From an uncultured Pseudomonadota bacterium (GTDB lineage Bacteria; Pseudomonadota; Gammaproteobacteria; Methylococcales; Methylomonadaceae): a DNA stretch of 64,000 bases. How positions within the stretch are numbered: position 1 is the first letter of the stretch; each line of letters opens with the position of its first letter. The notes beneath the pieces were generated by a model. That model saw only the letters and a list, made by a program, of their open reading frames with translations. It had not been told where the DNA came from and ran no database searches. Below, piece by piece: positions 49,261 through 58,576 of this stretch. Made by a program: the position numbers and the translations under genes. The DNA is taken from contig CAIYSZ010000092.1 of assembly GCA_903928965.1 (NCBI GenBank), positions 1 to 64,000 of the forward strand, in the 5' to 3' direction.

Positions 49261-49502
49261 AAAAGTGGCATAGTTCAATGATGATGCATAGTTTTGTAAC
49301 AAAATAATGAGTATATGATAAACATTTTTTCTTTAAAAAAGAGTACGTAATAATCCCTAGGCATATACCCGCCGCAGGCGCGCCGACCAGAAAATTGATT
49401 ATATTTCAATTGACCTAGGCGGATTCGCCTCAAGAACGGCTGGTGAATTTTCTACTTTCGCAATAAACTAAGCTCATTTTGCGCCCCAAAAACCTGCCCC
49501 GC

Positions 49503-50396
49503 ATGAAAAAACAGAAATTTCACCGCGCTCCCCCAAAAAACCGGGATTTGATTCACCTGCAAAATCAAAACGGAAGGTTTGAAGTTGCTGAAATGCATTG
49601 GCTTTCCCTATTCCGCGACCCTTACCATTGGCTGCTGACCTTATCCTGGCGGGATTTCTTTTTGGCGATCAGTTTGGCCTATATGGGGCTGAATCTACTG
49701 TTCGGGCTGGCCTACTATCTTGGCGGCGACTGCATCGCCAACGCCAAACCCGGAGTGTTTTCGGATTATTTCTTCTTTAGCGTACAAACCTTGGCCTCCA
49801 TCGGCTACGGGGCCATGTACCCTGGCAACTTTTACGCCAACAGCTTGGTCACTTTTGAATCTCTAATCGGCTTAACCGGCATCGCCTTGATAACCGGACT
49901 GGCATTCGCCCGGTTTTCCAAGCCCACCGCGCGGGTCATGTTCAGCAATGTCGCGGTAATTTCCAACCACGACGACCAGCCTACCTTGATGTTTAGGGCG
50001 GCCAACCAACGCGTCAACCAAATTCTTGAAGCCAAGATACATTGTTACTTGTTCCGGGACGAAATCACGCGGGAAGGGAAACACATGCGCCGCATTCACG
50101 ATTTGAAGCTAGAGCGGGACCAAACCCCAAACTTCAAGCTAAGCTGGACCATAATGCATAAAATAGACGAACGCAGCCCGATTTACGGCTTGGCCACGGA
50201 GGAATTGCAACGCGCCAACACCACATTAACGGTTATCATAAGCGGCATAGACGAAACCTTGTCGCAAACAGTGCACGCTCGGCATGTCTATAGCCATGCG
50301 GACATTTTATGCGGCAAACAATTCGCGGATATTATATTTCACGCCGATAACGGCGACCGATTTATCGACTACCGTTATTTTCACGATGTCGAATAA
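49503..50396 (+). CDS. Inward-rectifier-type K+ channel (KirBac)
   Basis: The 297-residue membrane protein has a slide helix (DPYHWLLTLSWRDFF), two transmembrane helices flanking a pore loop, and a C-terminal beta-rich domain. The selectivity filter reads SIGYG (residues 99-103) where Kir channels usually have T-x-GYG. The cytoplasmic domain keeps Kir features (FRAANQR, ARVMFSNVAVIS and a DETLSQTVHARHVYS segment). It would conduct K+ across the inner membrane, gated from the cytoplasm. I take the ATG at 49503 as start; the frame opens eight codons earlier at a TTG. Confidence 0.88.
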   Translation: MKKQKFHRAPPKNRDLIHLQNQNGRFEVAEMHWLSLFRDPYHWLLTLSWRDFFLAISLAYMGLNLLFGLAYYLGGDCIANAKPGVFSDYFFFSVQTLASIGYGAMYPGNFYANSLVTFESLIGLTGIALITGLAFARFSKPTARVMFSNVAVISNHDDQPTLMFRAANQRVNQILEAKIHCYLFRDEITREGKHMRRIHDLKLERDQTPNFKLSWTIMHKIDERSPIYGLATEELQRANTTLTVIISGIDETLSQTVHARHVYSHADILCGKQFADIIFHADNGDRFIDYRYFHDVE

Positions 50397-50422
50397 ACCG
50401 CGCGACGGGCTTGTAGGCTCAT

Positions 50423-50457
50423 AAAAAAACGGCCAAGCGCCGACTAGCGCTTGGCCG
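50423..50457 (-). terminator. Rho-independent terminator of the PEP-CTERM gene
   Basis: On the minus strand an 11-bp perfect stem (50447-50457 with 50430-50440) with a 6-base loop is followed by seven T residues. It lies just after the stop codon at 50485. Confidence 0.9.
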
Positions 50458-50484
50458 CCTCACACTCACATACGGGACGCCTTA

Positions 50485-51195
50485 TTATTTGCGGCGTCTT
50501 AAGGCCGGCAATAAACCTGCCGCGGAAGCGAACAACCAGAATGTTCCCGGCAGCGGCACGATGGCGACAGAGGTTATCGCCGCGCCGCCGAGGCCGCGCA
50601 GGGCGATGCCGGTATTACCGGTGACGGACAAGCCGGTTTCGGTAAGGGTATTCAACAAGGTGGACCCATCGTTATTGTACACATTAGCAGTAGCGCTGCT
50701 GCCGTCGCTGCTTAAGGTAACGGTCAACAAATACCATTGGTCCGCATAATTTTGGTTAACCGCGTTTGAAAAGTCAGGCAGCGCGTAATTATTGCTGTTG
50801 TCCTGAAATCCCAGTTGCTCGGTATCCGAAGCCGCCACGAAGGAATAAGCGCCGCTTACGCCAGCATCAAAACCCACATAAAGACGGCCGCCTTGGTCGT
50901 TAGGATCAGTGTTTGGGCCTGGGCCGGGATTAATCCAAGCGGACAAGGTTTCGCCGGGCAGAAAATTAATTGAGGTATTGTACGACCATTGGCCTTCGCT
51001 TAAGGCGATGCCGTAAGTGCCGTCCGGCGCGGACTGGGACAAATAAATGCTGGCGTCGGCGCCGATCGGCTGGCTCCAGCCGGCCGCGGAAAGTTGCCCG
51101 CCGGTAAACGGCTCCACGATAACGGCTTGCGCCGCCGCGCTGGCGCTCAATAGCGCCGCGCCCAACAGGGTCGAGAATTTGATTGATGTTGACAT
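50485..51195 (-). CDS. PEP-CTERM-anchored surface protein
   Basis: The 236-residue protein has a signal peptide (cut likely after AAAQA), a beta-sandwich-like body of about 185 residues rich in Ser, Asn and Gly, and a C-terminal sorting signal. The signal begins with VPLPGTFWLF, continues as a hydrophobic helix and ends in RRRK. This is the PEP-CTERM tripartite signal in its VPLP form, recognised by an exosortase of the inner membrane. No exosortase gene is in the window. The gene lies 31 bases downstream of a secreted phosphoesterase gene on the same strand, so both are probably induced together. Confidence 0.85.
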   Translation of the reverse strand: MSTSIKFSTLLGAALLSASAAAQAVIVEPFTGGQLSAAGWSQPIGADASIYLSQSAPDGTYGIALSEGQWSYNTSINFLPGETLSAWINPGPGPNTDPNDQGGRLYVGFDAGVSGAYSFVAASDTEQLGFQDNSNNYALPDFSNAVNQNYADQWYLLTVTLSSDGSSATANVYNNDGSTLLNTLTETGLSVTGNTGIALRGLGGAAITSVAIVPLPGTFWLFASAAGLLPALRRRK

Positions 51196-51226
51196 GCTAA
51201 AACTCCTTTAAATGGGCGGCTGGGCC

Positions 51227-53065
51227 TTAAAAATTGAACAATGAAGTCAAGTCGCCAATCGCCGGTTGGTTGGCCGGACGGTATGGGTTGTTGGCATCCT
51301 TGACCGGATTTGGCAAACGGTCGCGGCTGCGGCTAGAAAGGTTTGGCAAGCTCCAGTTATGTTCAATGAATTTCACGATGGAAACGTGGTCGTTATAGGT
51401 ATGGTCGATATAGTTTTTCTTGGCGTAAGGCGATACCACGATTAAAGGAATGCGCGGGCCGTCGCCGAAGAAGTCCAGGTTTTGAATAAAGCCGGAGTCG
51501 AAATAACCGCCGCCTTCGTCGGTGGTGATAATAATAGCGGTATTGGCCCATTGGCTGGAGGCTTGCACCTTGCTCACCAAATCGCTCAGGAAGGCTTCGT
51601 ATTCAAACGGCGCGGAATATCCCGGATGGCCGCTGCTGGTGTCCTTAGGCACCACGAAAGATACTTCCGGCAACGTGCCGTTGCTCACATCGCTGTAGAA
51701 CGTGGTCAGACCTTTCAAATTGGCGACCAAGTTTGGATTGCCAACCACATTTTGCGAGCCGTTCAACGGGTCGCCCAGGTTGTTGTAGATAATGGAGCGC
51801 GCGGTGCTGATTGCGACCGGCTGCGCGTATTGCGCAATCACCGAAGCCGGGGTGCCGGCAGGGAAATTAGCGGCGTAGGCGGCGTATACCTGCGGATATA
51901 CGTCTTGGATGTACAAAGAATCACTGGTAACGTCCGCATCCTCGCGGCCGCCGGTGTACCATTTCCAGGTAACGCCATGAGCGGACAGCAATTCACCTAT
52001 GGTTGGCTTGGTTTGCGGCGGATAGACGTAATTGTTGGCGCCCAAGGTTTGCAGCTTGCCATACACGTCGTAGGGCGGATTGTAGTTATTGACCAAATAG
52101 TAAGCGCCGGACTCGCAATTACTGGAGCGGCCGATGCTGTTCAATAGAGCAAGAATCGGCCCCACGCCGGGTTGGGTGGAATCAGAGCAATTGACGTAGG
52201 AGCCGCCTTCGTAGCCGTCATTGGTGTAAAAATTATTGCTGCCGGCTTGCGGATTTGGATTTTCAATTTGATTGGCCGGCGGAGTAGTCAACGCGCCCGA
52301 GGTTTGATAAACCGCGGCGTCGGCGTAAGCCAGCATAATGAAGTTCGCGCCGGTGCCGCCCAATATGCCTTGATGGTAATTGTCGCTCAAGGCCCAGTTT
52401 TGCGCCAGTTGTTTGAAGACCGGCGCGTCGCCCTTATTCATATTATAAAAGCCCATCAACTCGCCGCCTTGGCCCGGATTGGCTTGAGTAATGCCGGTGG
52501 TGGCTCCGCCTTGACCGGTGGTGGCCGCAACCCAGGTAAACAAATCCAGCTTGCCGTTAGTGCCGCCGGTCTGCTGCCACATTTGGAAAAAGCGGTGCAC
52601 CGGGTCGCCCAATACCGATTGATACGGAACAATGCTTGAGGTAATTTGGAACGGGCCATTGGCGGTCAATCCGGCATAGCGCGGATCAGGAATGTTGCCG
52701 TACAATTGCAAGGTCGTAGGGTTATAGGCGCCGGTCAACATATGTTGCGGCAATTTGGAATAAGCGCCGGTTCTGGACGGGTTCAAGCTATAGGCGCTGT
52801 TGTCCAAAGCTTGGGATTGCACGGCCTTGGAATAAGAGCTTCCTGGCGTGCCGTCCGCCTTGACGATGCCTTGCGACAATAAGTTATAAATGGATTGTCC
52901 GCGCGGCGGCGCGTAAGTGCCGTATAAAGTATCGAAGGATACGTTCTCGCCGACCACGACGATCAAATTCTTGATCGGAGTGGTGGTAGATGCGGCGAAG
53001 GTCAAACCGGTGAAACACAATGCCGGCAGCGCAAAGGCGGCTACCGCGGGCTTTAGGAATGTCAT
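51227..53065 (-). CDS. Secreted phosphoesterase (phospholipase C / AcpA family)
   Basis: The 612-residue protein has a signal peptide (to about residue 24) and belongs to the phosphoesterase family of phospholipases C and AcpA-like acid phosphatases. Metal-site motifs are visible: VVVGENVSFDTLYGTY near the N-terminus (the acidic and Ser/Thr metal-site region), LSDNYHQGILGGTGANF, ITTDEGGGYFD (about residues 527-537) and DGPRIPLIVVSPYAK followed by DHVSIVKFIE. It would release phosphate from phospholipids or phosphate esters outside the cell. The PEP-CTERM protein gene follows on the same strand. Confidence 0.87.
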   Translation of the reverse strand: MTFLKPAVAAFALPALCFTGLTFAASTTTPIKNLIVVVGENVSFDTLYGTYAPPRGQSIYNLLSQGIVKADGTPGSSYSKAVQSQALDNSAYSLNPSRTGAYSKLPQHMLTGAYNPTTLQLYGNIPDPRYAGLTANGPFQITSSIVPYQSVLGDPVHRFFQMWQQTGGTNGKLDLFTWVAATTGQGGATTGITQANPGQGGELMGFYNMNKGDAPVFKQLAQNWALSDNYHQGILGGTGANFIMLAYADAAVYQTSGALTTPPANQIENPNPQAGSNNFYTNDGYEGGSYVNCSDSTQPGVGPILALLNSIGRSSNCESGAYYLVNNYNPPYDVYGKLQTLGANNYVYPPQTKPTIGELLSAHGVTWKWYTGGREDADVTSDSLYIQDVYPQVYAAYAANFPAGTPASVIAQYAQPVAISTARSIIYNNLGDPLNGSQNVVGNPNLVANLKGLTTFYSDVSNGTLPEVSFVVPKDTSSGHPGYSAPFEYEAFLSDLVSKVQASSQWANTAIIITTDEGGGYFDSGFIQNLDFFGDGPRIPLIVVSPYAKKNYIDHTYNDHVSIVKFIEHNWSLPNLSSRSRDRLPNPVKDANNPYRPANQPAIGDLTSLFNF

Positions 53066-53386
53066 GAGTCTGGGCTCCAGTATAGTGGTCGAGAGGCCGA
53101 CTATAAGTCATCAACATGTAAACCTGATGACAACAAACGCCATAATTTTAAACATGATTATGACCATTAAAGGCTAAAATTCGATAATGTTGAATTTATC
53201 GTCCGATCCGCTCAAGCCGTTTTTCGCCCGGCCGGTCAACCGCCTTTTGGCCGCCAGACCAAGGCGCAAAAAAAAACCGGCGGCCGCTCCAACCTAAACA
53301 GGCCGGGCAACACGCCGGTGGGTACTATCTCCATCTTGTCTGACAGTCAAATTTCCTACTAGTTCACTCAACTTTCACCGGAGACG
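53066..53386. other. Gene-free stretch, 321 bases
   Basis: It lies downstream of the DUF2892 gene and upstream of the phosphoesterase gene, both on the minus strand. It should carry the phosphoesterase promoter in its left part and the terminator of the sulfide oxidoreductase operon in its right part. No coding frame is convincing. Confidence 0.5.
53267..53319 (-). terminator. Possible terminator of the sqr operon
   Basis: On the minus strand an outer stem (53313-53319 with 53276-53282) with further GC pairing inside is followed by nine T residues (53268-53276 read as A on the plus strand). The loop is long, so this is less certain than the other terminators. Confidence 0.4.
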
Positions 53387-53587
53387 TTAAAAAGCGCAAC
53401 CTGATTTTACACCCAGTTTTTTTAAGGCCATCGCCAGCGGGCAAAACCCGGTGAACGATGATTGCAGCAAATTGGCCCCGACAAAGGCGGTAAACCACAG
53501 CCAATTCGGCGAATGCCAATGCGCCAGCGCCAAGCTGAGCAATATAAACGAACCGGCAAAACTCATTACCATGCGATCTACAGTCAT
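53387..53587 (-). CDS. DUF2892 (YgaP-like) small membrane protein
   Basis: The 66-residue protein has two hydrophobic segments and the family signature SFTGFCPLAMALKKLGVK at its end. This module is found alone or fused to rhodanese domains, as in E. coli YgaP, and is often encoded with sulfur-oxidation genes. It starts 21 bases after the sqr stop codon and has a ribosome site (aggtgag) partly inside that gap, so it belongs to the sqr operon. An alternative GTG start lies one codon upstream. Confidence 0.85.
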   Translation of the reverse strand: MTVDRMVMSFAGSFILLSLALAHWHSPNWLWFTAFVGANLLQSSFTGFCPLAMALKKLGVKSGCAF

Positions 53588-53608
53588 CACTCACCTCCGC
53601 GGCTTAAA

Positions 53609-54883
53609 TTATTTCAAGCGCACCACGCCCAGGAATTTTAACGTCATGCGTTCATAGAACGGCTCGCTAATGCCTTTTCTGATTTTGCGCATGAAATATT
53701 TTTCAAACGCGATTTTCGCCAAATGCACCCACTTGCCGTGATTGGACCACGTGGTATTGCGCGGCGGAATTTGCGGGACCGCCAAAAAAGCCACCCCGGT
53801 GTCGCCCAAGTCGGCTAGGCACAAGGCGCTCAAGCTCGGTACATCGGACGGTTGCTTGCCGGCTAATTCGTCGCGGATATTGTGCGCCGTGGCGGTAACC
53901 ATGGATTCGATCATATAGCCGGTTTTCGGAGTGCCGACCGGCAGCGGGGTTTTCTCAACCGGGGGAATCGCCACGCAGACGCCGACCGCGTATATGTTTT
54001 TAAACGTCGGGTTGCGCTGATATTTGTCCACAATGACGAAACCGCGCGGATTGACTAGGCCATCCACGCCGCAGTGGCGCACCGCGTCCACCCCGGTAAA
54101 GGCCGGCAGCATCATGGAATGCTTGAACGGCAATTCGTGTTTTTTCTTTTCGTTGCCGTCGTCATCCACTTCGGTAACGAACATCATGCCGGCCTCGATG
54201 CGGTCCACCTTGGCGTTGGTGATCCAACGGATGGTTTTATCGCGAAGCGCGCTCTCCAGCAAGCCCTTGGTGTCGCCGACCCCGCCCAGGCCTAGATGAC
54301 CGATATAAGGTTCGGAAGTCACAAAGGTCATCGGCACTTGATCGCGGATTTTGCGCTTGCGCAGTTCGGTTTCCAAAATCATCAAATATTCGTAAGCCGG
54401 GCCGAAGCAAGACGCGCCCTGCACCGCGCCGATGACAATGGGGCCGGGGTCGGTCATGAATTTATCCCAATCTTGCGCCGCCACCGCCGCGTGGTCCACA
54501 TGGCATACCGAGGACGTGTGACCCTCCGGCCCCAAACCCGGCACTTCATCAAACGCCAAACGCGGGCCGGTGGCGATGACTAAATAATCGTACTCCACCG
54601 CGCCGCCATCGGCTAAATCCACTTTATTATGCAATGCATCGACTTTCACCGCTTTTTGTTGCACAAATGTGATGCCTTTTTTCGCCATCACCGGCGCCAA
54701 TTCGATTTTTAAATCCTCTGGCTTGCGCCATTTAGGCGGGACCCAAGGGTTGGAAGGCACAAAATGAAACGTCGGCGAATCGGAAATCACCACCACCTCA
54801 TGCTCTTTTTTTAATGTTTCCTTCAGCTCAAAAGCCATCGGCACGCCGCCGATACCGGCCCCCAGCACTACTATTTTAGCCAT
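53609..54883 (-). CDS. sqr: Sulfide:quinone oxidoreductase
   Basis: This 424-residue flavoprotein oxidises sulfide to sulfur or polysulfide and passes electrons to the quinone pool. It has the N-terminal FAD fold (IVVLGAGIGGVP), a second motif (YDYLVIATGPRL), and cysteines at 127 (SVCHVDHA), 159 (GASCFGPAYE) and 355 (SALCLADLG). These match closely the three catalytic cysteines described for the Acidithiobacillus enzyme (128, 160, 356). The C-terminal amphipathic helices would bind the membrane. I chose the ATG at 54883 with its gagga ribosome site; the longer frame has no family similarity. The DUF2892 gene follows. Confidence 0.88.
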   Translation of the reverse strand: MAKIVVLGAGIGGVPMAFELKETLKKEHEVVVISDSPTFHFVPSNPWVPPKWRKPEDLKIELAPVMAKKGITFVQQKAVKVDALHNKVDLADGGAVEYDYLVIATGPRLAFDEVPGLGPEGHTSSVCHVDHAAVAAQDWDKFMTDPGPIVIGAVQGASCFGPAYEYLMILETELRKRKIRDQVPMTFVTSEPYIGHLGLGGVGDTKGLLESALRDKTIRWITNAKVDRIEAGMMFVTEVDDDGNEKKKHELPFKHSMMLPAFTGVDAVRHCGVDGLVNPRGFVIVDKYQRNPTFKNIYAVGVCVAIPPVEKTPLPVGTPKTGYMIESMVTATAHNIRDELAGKQPSDVPSLSALCLADLGDTGVAFLAVPQIPPRNTTWSNHGKWVHLAKIAFEKYFMRKIRKGISEPFYERMTLKFLGVVRLK

Positions 54884-55033
54884 AACTGTATCCTCGTAAA
54901 TGTTGTAATCGCATGTATGAAGCGGCGCTTTAGGCCTTGTTATCAATTTTTTCGGCTTCATAATCACACAAACATAGAATATTAGAATTTTCTAACATTT
55001 GCAAATAAAAATTTACCTCAAACCGGCGCAGGC

Positions 55034-58000
55034 TTAATCTAAAAATGCGTTATTACCGAAAAACGCCCGCTCCAGCTCGGCTAGACGCTCCGCCGCCGGC
55101 CGGTCCGAAAACACCGCCTGCCCCGGCCGCGCGGCATGCATGCCGCGCACGAACAAATACATGACGCCGCCGAAGTCGCGCCGGTAATCGTAATCCGGCA
55201 GGCGTTGGCGCAAATAACGATGCGCCGCCAATACATACAACCAGTATTGCAAGGCGTAATTATGCGCGCGCATGGCGGCTTGCAGCGCGGCCGGGCCGTA
55301 ATCCGGCAAGCTATTGGTCTTATAATCGATCACGTAAAACCGGCCCTGATGAGCGCAGAATAAATCGATAAAACCGGTCAAAAAACCTTGCAATTGTTTG
55401 GCTTGCAAGGGCTGATAGCCCGGCGCGCCTTGCAAGGCGCGGTTGATGCCGGCGGTGTCCAAATCCGGCGCGGCCAGATAAAACGGCAATTCCTTAACGC
55501 ATTGCGCCGGTTCCAGGTCGCGCAGGCAAAAATCGCCTAGCGGCAGGCGGGTATTCACCGTCTCGCGCAACAAGGCGTCCAAGGGTTCCGCCGCGGCCAA
55601 TTCCAAACCATAACGGCGCAGAGCGGCATCCCGTTCGCGGCGGATGTCCGCGCCCGCGCCCAAGGCTTGAAAATCCAAAATCTCCAGCAGAGAATGCACC
55701 AGATTGCCGGTGCGCGCGCCGGGATGCAGCAAGGCCGGCGCGGCGGCCTGCTCCCGGCGTTCCGGAATGTCCTGGATTTCCAAACTGTCTAGGTGGCTCT
55801 CTTGACTTTTATCCTTGGGCAACTCCGGCGCGTCGGCGGCGCTGAACGCCGACAGCGCGGTATAGCTACTCATTTGCCAAACATCGAAGCGCCGTTTCAG
55901 CGGCGGCCGCGCCGCCAAAGGCGGCAAGCCGCCGTCCGGCCGGTAAAACGCGGCGTTCGGCTCCGCTTCGATTTCAGCATAGGCGATGCCGGCGGGGCAG
56001 GCTTGCGCCAAGGCTTGCAGTATTTGGCGCTGGCCGCCGTGATCGGCGTCCTCGAATTGCATTAAATACGCAAACGCCGAATCGTTGGGCTTATCTTGGG
56101 TGCGCACGTCGGCCCAATACACGTAACAGCGATATTCGGCGCGGGTCACGGCCACATAAAACAAGCGCAAATCCTCGGCCAACTCCTCCCGCTCGGCCTG
56201 GGCGCGGCGCTCGGCAAAGCGCGGGCCGCCGAGGTCGGCCACGGTGCGCCCGTGTTCGTGGCATTGCACCCAGCCGCCGGCCTGACGCGAACCCGCGCCG
56301 CGCCGCCACGGATTGGGGCAAAAAACCACCGGATACTCCAAGCCCTTGGCGCTGTGCAAGGTGACGATTTGCACCGCGTCGGCGTCGCTCTCCAATCGCA
56401 ACTGCCGTTCCTCGTCGCCGTCGCTGCCGGCGTTTTGCATGGCTTGCCGCAGCCAGGCCAGCGTCTTGCCCGGAGTCAGATTATGCTCGCCGGCGGCTTG
56501 CTGCAAGCGCTCCAGTAAATGATGCAGATTGGTCAAGGCCCGCTCCGCTTGCGGGCCGGCGGCCAGGGTCCGCTCCACTTTTTCCCGGCGCAAGAGTTCC
56601 TGCATCATCGGCAACAAGCCGTGCCGCCGCCAACGTTGATGGTAATCATGAAACCTCAGCAGCCAGCCGTCCACGGCGGCGTTGTCGTTCAAAGTTGCAT
56701 TCAGCTCGCCGGGATGCATGCCGAACCAGCGCAGGCTCAGGGCGGCGGTCAGCCACGCCAATTCACCGGGATGCGCCAAGGCTTGCAACACCGCATGCAA
56801 CTCGCTCGCCTCCGGGGCGGCGAACACCGATTGCTTGCCGTTGATGATGGCCGGCACGCCGCGAGCTTGCAGGCTTTGTTGAAATTCCAGCGCTTGCTGG
56901 TTGCTGCGGGTCAGAATGGCGATGTCCCGCGCCGCCAAGGGCTCGACTCGGTCGCCGCGCCGCAGCAGCGCTTTTTCAAGCAAGCGCGCGACTTCGCCGG
57001 CTACCGCCTCGCGAATGGCGGCCAAAGCCTTGCCGGAAGTCCAATGCGGGGTTTTGCCGGCATTGGCCGCCAACTGCAACAATTGCAGCGGCGCGCCGCC
57101 GGTTTCACCGTTCAGCTCCAGCGCGCCGTCGCCGGGCTTGCGCCCCGCCTGGGCCGGATGAAACGCCAGCTCGGCGAACAAAAACGGCTGTTCGCGCCGG
57201 AACAAGGCGTTGACCGCCGCCACTAAATCCGGATGCGAGCGCCAGTTGAAAGGCAAGGTATATTGATATGCCGCGCGCTCGCGGGCGGCGAAATAAGAAA
57301 AAATGTCCGCGCCGCGAAATTTATAAATCGCTTGCTTAGGGTCGCCGATCAAGTACAGATATTGTTCCGGCGCGGAGAACAAGCCGGCGAAAATGTCCCA
57401 TTGCAAGAGATCGGTATCCTGAAATTCGTCGATCAAGCCGGCGCGGTAAGCTTGCCGCATTTGGGCTTGCAGCCGCGCGCCGTGTTCCGCGTCTCGCAGC
57501 GCGGCGGCCAAGCGCTCGATCAAGGAATCGAACGATAGCAGATTTTCTTGTTGCAAGGCCGCCGGCAGTTCCCGGCGCACGTTTTCCAGCAAGGCGCGGC
57601 GGAAATAAACCGGCAGCAAGTCCAGTGCTTGCGCCAAGGCGTCGAACGCCGCGGTATCCAGCCGCAAACCGTCGATATAAGCTTGTTTTTGCTCGGCCGG
57701 GCTCAAGGGGTTTTTCTGGCTAACGCGAAACTTATTCCCGTGCAAGCCGGCCGCCACCCCGGCGGCGGTTAGAAACCTAAAATCGGCCGGGGCCTGCTCC
57801 GGCTCCGCCAGCCAGTTGCCCAAGGCCTGACATTGCGCGGCGAACGACGCGCTATAGCCGTCCTTGAATTTTCCTTGGCTAAAGGCTAGCGTCAGCGCTT
57901 GACTTAGCGCCGGCAGCCCGGCGGCCGCGGCGTCTAGCAGCGCGCGGATGGCATTAAAATGTTGCTCCAGATCGGCCGCCGGCGGCTCGACCCATTGCTC

Positions 58001-58576
58001 AGCGCCGACCAGGGGTAAACTGGCCAACAGTTGGTCCGGTGTCCGGCAGGCGGCGGTCAATAGCGCCACCTGCCACAGCGGGCGTTGATAAATTTGCCGC
58101 CGCCAAAAATCGTCGGCCAGATTTTGCCGGATCGAATCAATGTCGCCGGTCAATTCGCTATCGAACATTTGGCCGCTTTCCAGCGCGTATTCGCTCAGCG
58201 CGCGCTGGCAAAAGCCGTGGATGGTCAGAATCGCGGCCTGGTCTATGTCCAGCAGGGCCAGGTCCAGCCGTTGCTGCAACAGTTCCGGCGCGAGCGGAAC
58301 TTGCGCCAGCCATTGGGTCAGCGCATCATCCGCCTCCATGCCGTCCAGGGCCGCCCGCGCCGCGCCCAAGCGCAAACGGATACGCTCGCGCAATTCCGCC
58401 GCCGCCGCCTTGGTGAAAGTCACCACCAGCAGTTGTTTGACGTCCAAACCGATTTCAGCCACGAAACGCAATGTGAGCATGGCGATAGCGTAGGTTTTGC
58501 CGGCCCCGGCCCCGGCTTCGATTAAATTGATTCCCGCGGGCAACGGGCTCAAGGCGGAATCAAACAGCGCCGGCAT
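55034..58576 (-). CDS. recB: Exodeoxyribonuclease V beta subunit RecB
   Basis: RecB is the 3'-5' helicase and nuclease subunit of RecBCD, which repairs double-strand breaks and degrades foreign linear DNA. The 1180-residue protein has Walker A EAGAGAGKTYAIA, motif Ia VTFTKAAAAELRERIR, motif II DEFQDTD, the late helicase motif VTLHSAKGLEYPVVFCP and the C-terminal nuclease with FIDLF, IDYKTN and a nearby Gln-Tyr (YALQYW). It overlaps the recC stop by 17 bases. recD does not follow; the next gene is sqr. Confidence 0.95.
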   Translation of the reverse strand: MPALFDSALSPLPAGINLIEAGAGAGKTYAIAMLTLRFVAEIGLDVKQLLVVTFTKAAAAELRERIRLRLGAARAALDGMEADDALTQWLAQVPLAPELLQQRLDLALLDIDQAAILTIHGFCQRALSEYALESGQMFDSELTGDIDSIRQNLADDFWRRQIYQRPLWQVALLTAACRTPDQLLASLPLVGAEQWVEPPAADLEQHFNAIRALLDAAAAGLPALSQALTLAFSQGKFKDGYSASFAAQCQALGNWLAEPEQAPADFRFLTAAGVAAGLHGNKFRVSQKNPLSPAEQKQAYIDGLRLDTAAFDALAQALDLLPVYFRRALLENVRRELPAALQQENLLSFDSLIERLAAALRDAEHGARLQAQMRQAYRAGLIDEFQDTDLLQWDIFAGLFSAPEQYLYLIGDPKQAIYKFRGADIFSYFAARERAAYQYTLPFNWRSHPDLVAAVNALFRREQPFLFAELAFHPAQAGRKPGDGALELNGETGGAPLQLLQLAANAGKTPHWTSGKALAAIREAVAGEVARLLEKALLRRGDRVEPLAARDIAILTRSNQQALEFQQSLQARGVPAIINGKQSVFAAPEASELHAVLQALAHPGELAWLTAALSLRWFGMHPGELNATLNDNAAVDGWLLRFHDYHQRWRRHGLLPMMQELLRREKVERTLAAGPQAERALTNLHHLLERLQQAAGEHNLTPGKTLAWLRQAMQNAGSDGDEERQLRLESDADAVQIVTLHSAKGLEYPVVFCPNPWRRGAGSRQAGGWVQCHEHGRTVADLGGPRFAERRAQAEREELAEDLRLFYVAVTRAEYRCYVYWADVRTQDKPNDSAFAYLMQFEDADHGGQRQILQALAQACPAGIAYAEIEAEPNAAFYRPDGGLPPLAARPPLKRRFDVWQMSSYTALSAFSAADAPELPKDKSQESHLDSLEIQDIPERREQAAAPALLHPGARTGNLVHSLLEILDFQALGAGADIRRERDAALRRYGLELAAAEPLDALLRETVNTRLPLGDFCLRDLEPAQCVKELPFYLAAPDLDTAGINRALQGAPGYQPLQAKQLQGFLTGFIDLFCAHQGRFYVIDYKTNSLPDYGPAALQAAMRAHNYALQYWLYVLAAHRYLRQRLPDYDYRRDFGGVMYLFVRGMHAARPGQAVFSDRPAAERLAELERAFFGNNAFLD

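Noticed and set aside
53364-53594. Alternative open frame over the DUF2892 gene
   Set aside because: The frame at 53387-53587 matches a known family with its conserved end, has a ribosome site and sits correctly after sqr. The other frame has no such support.
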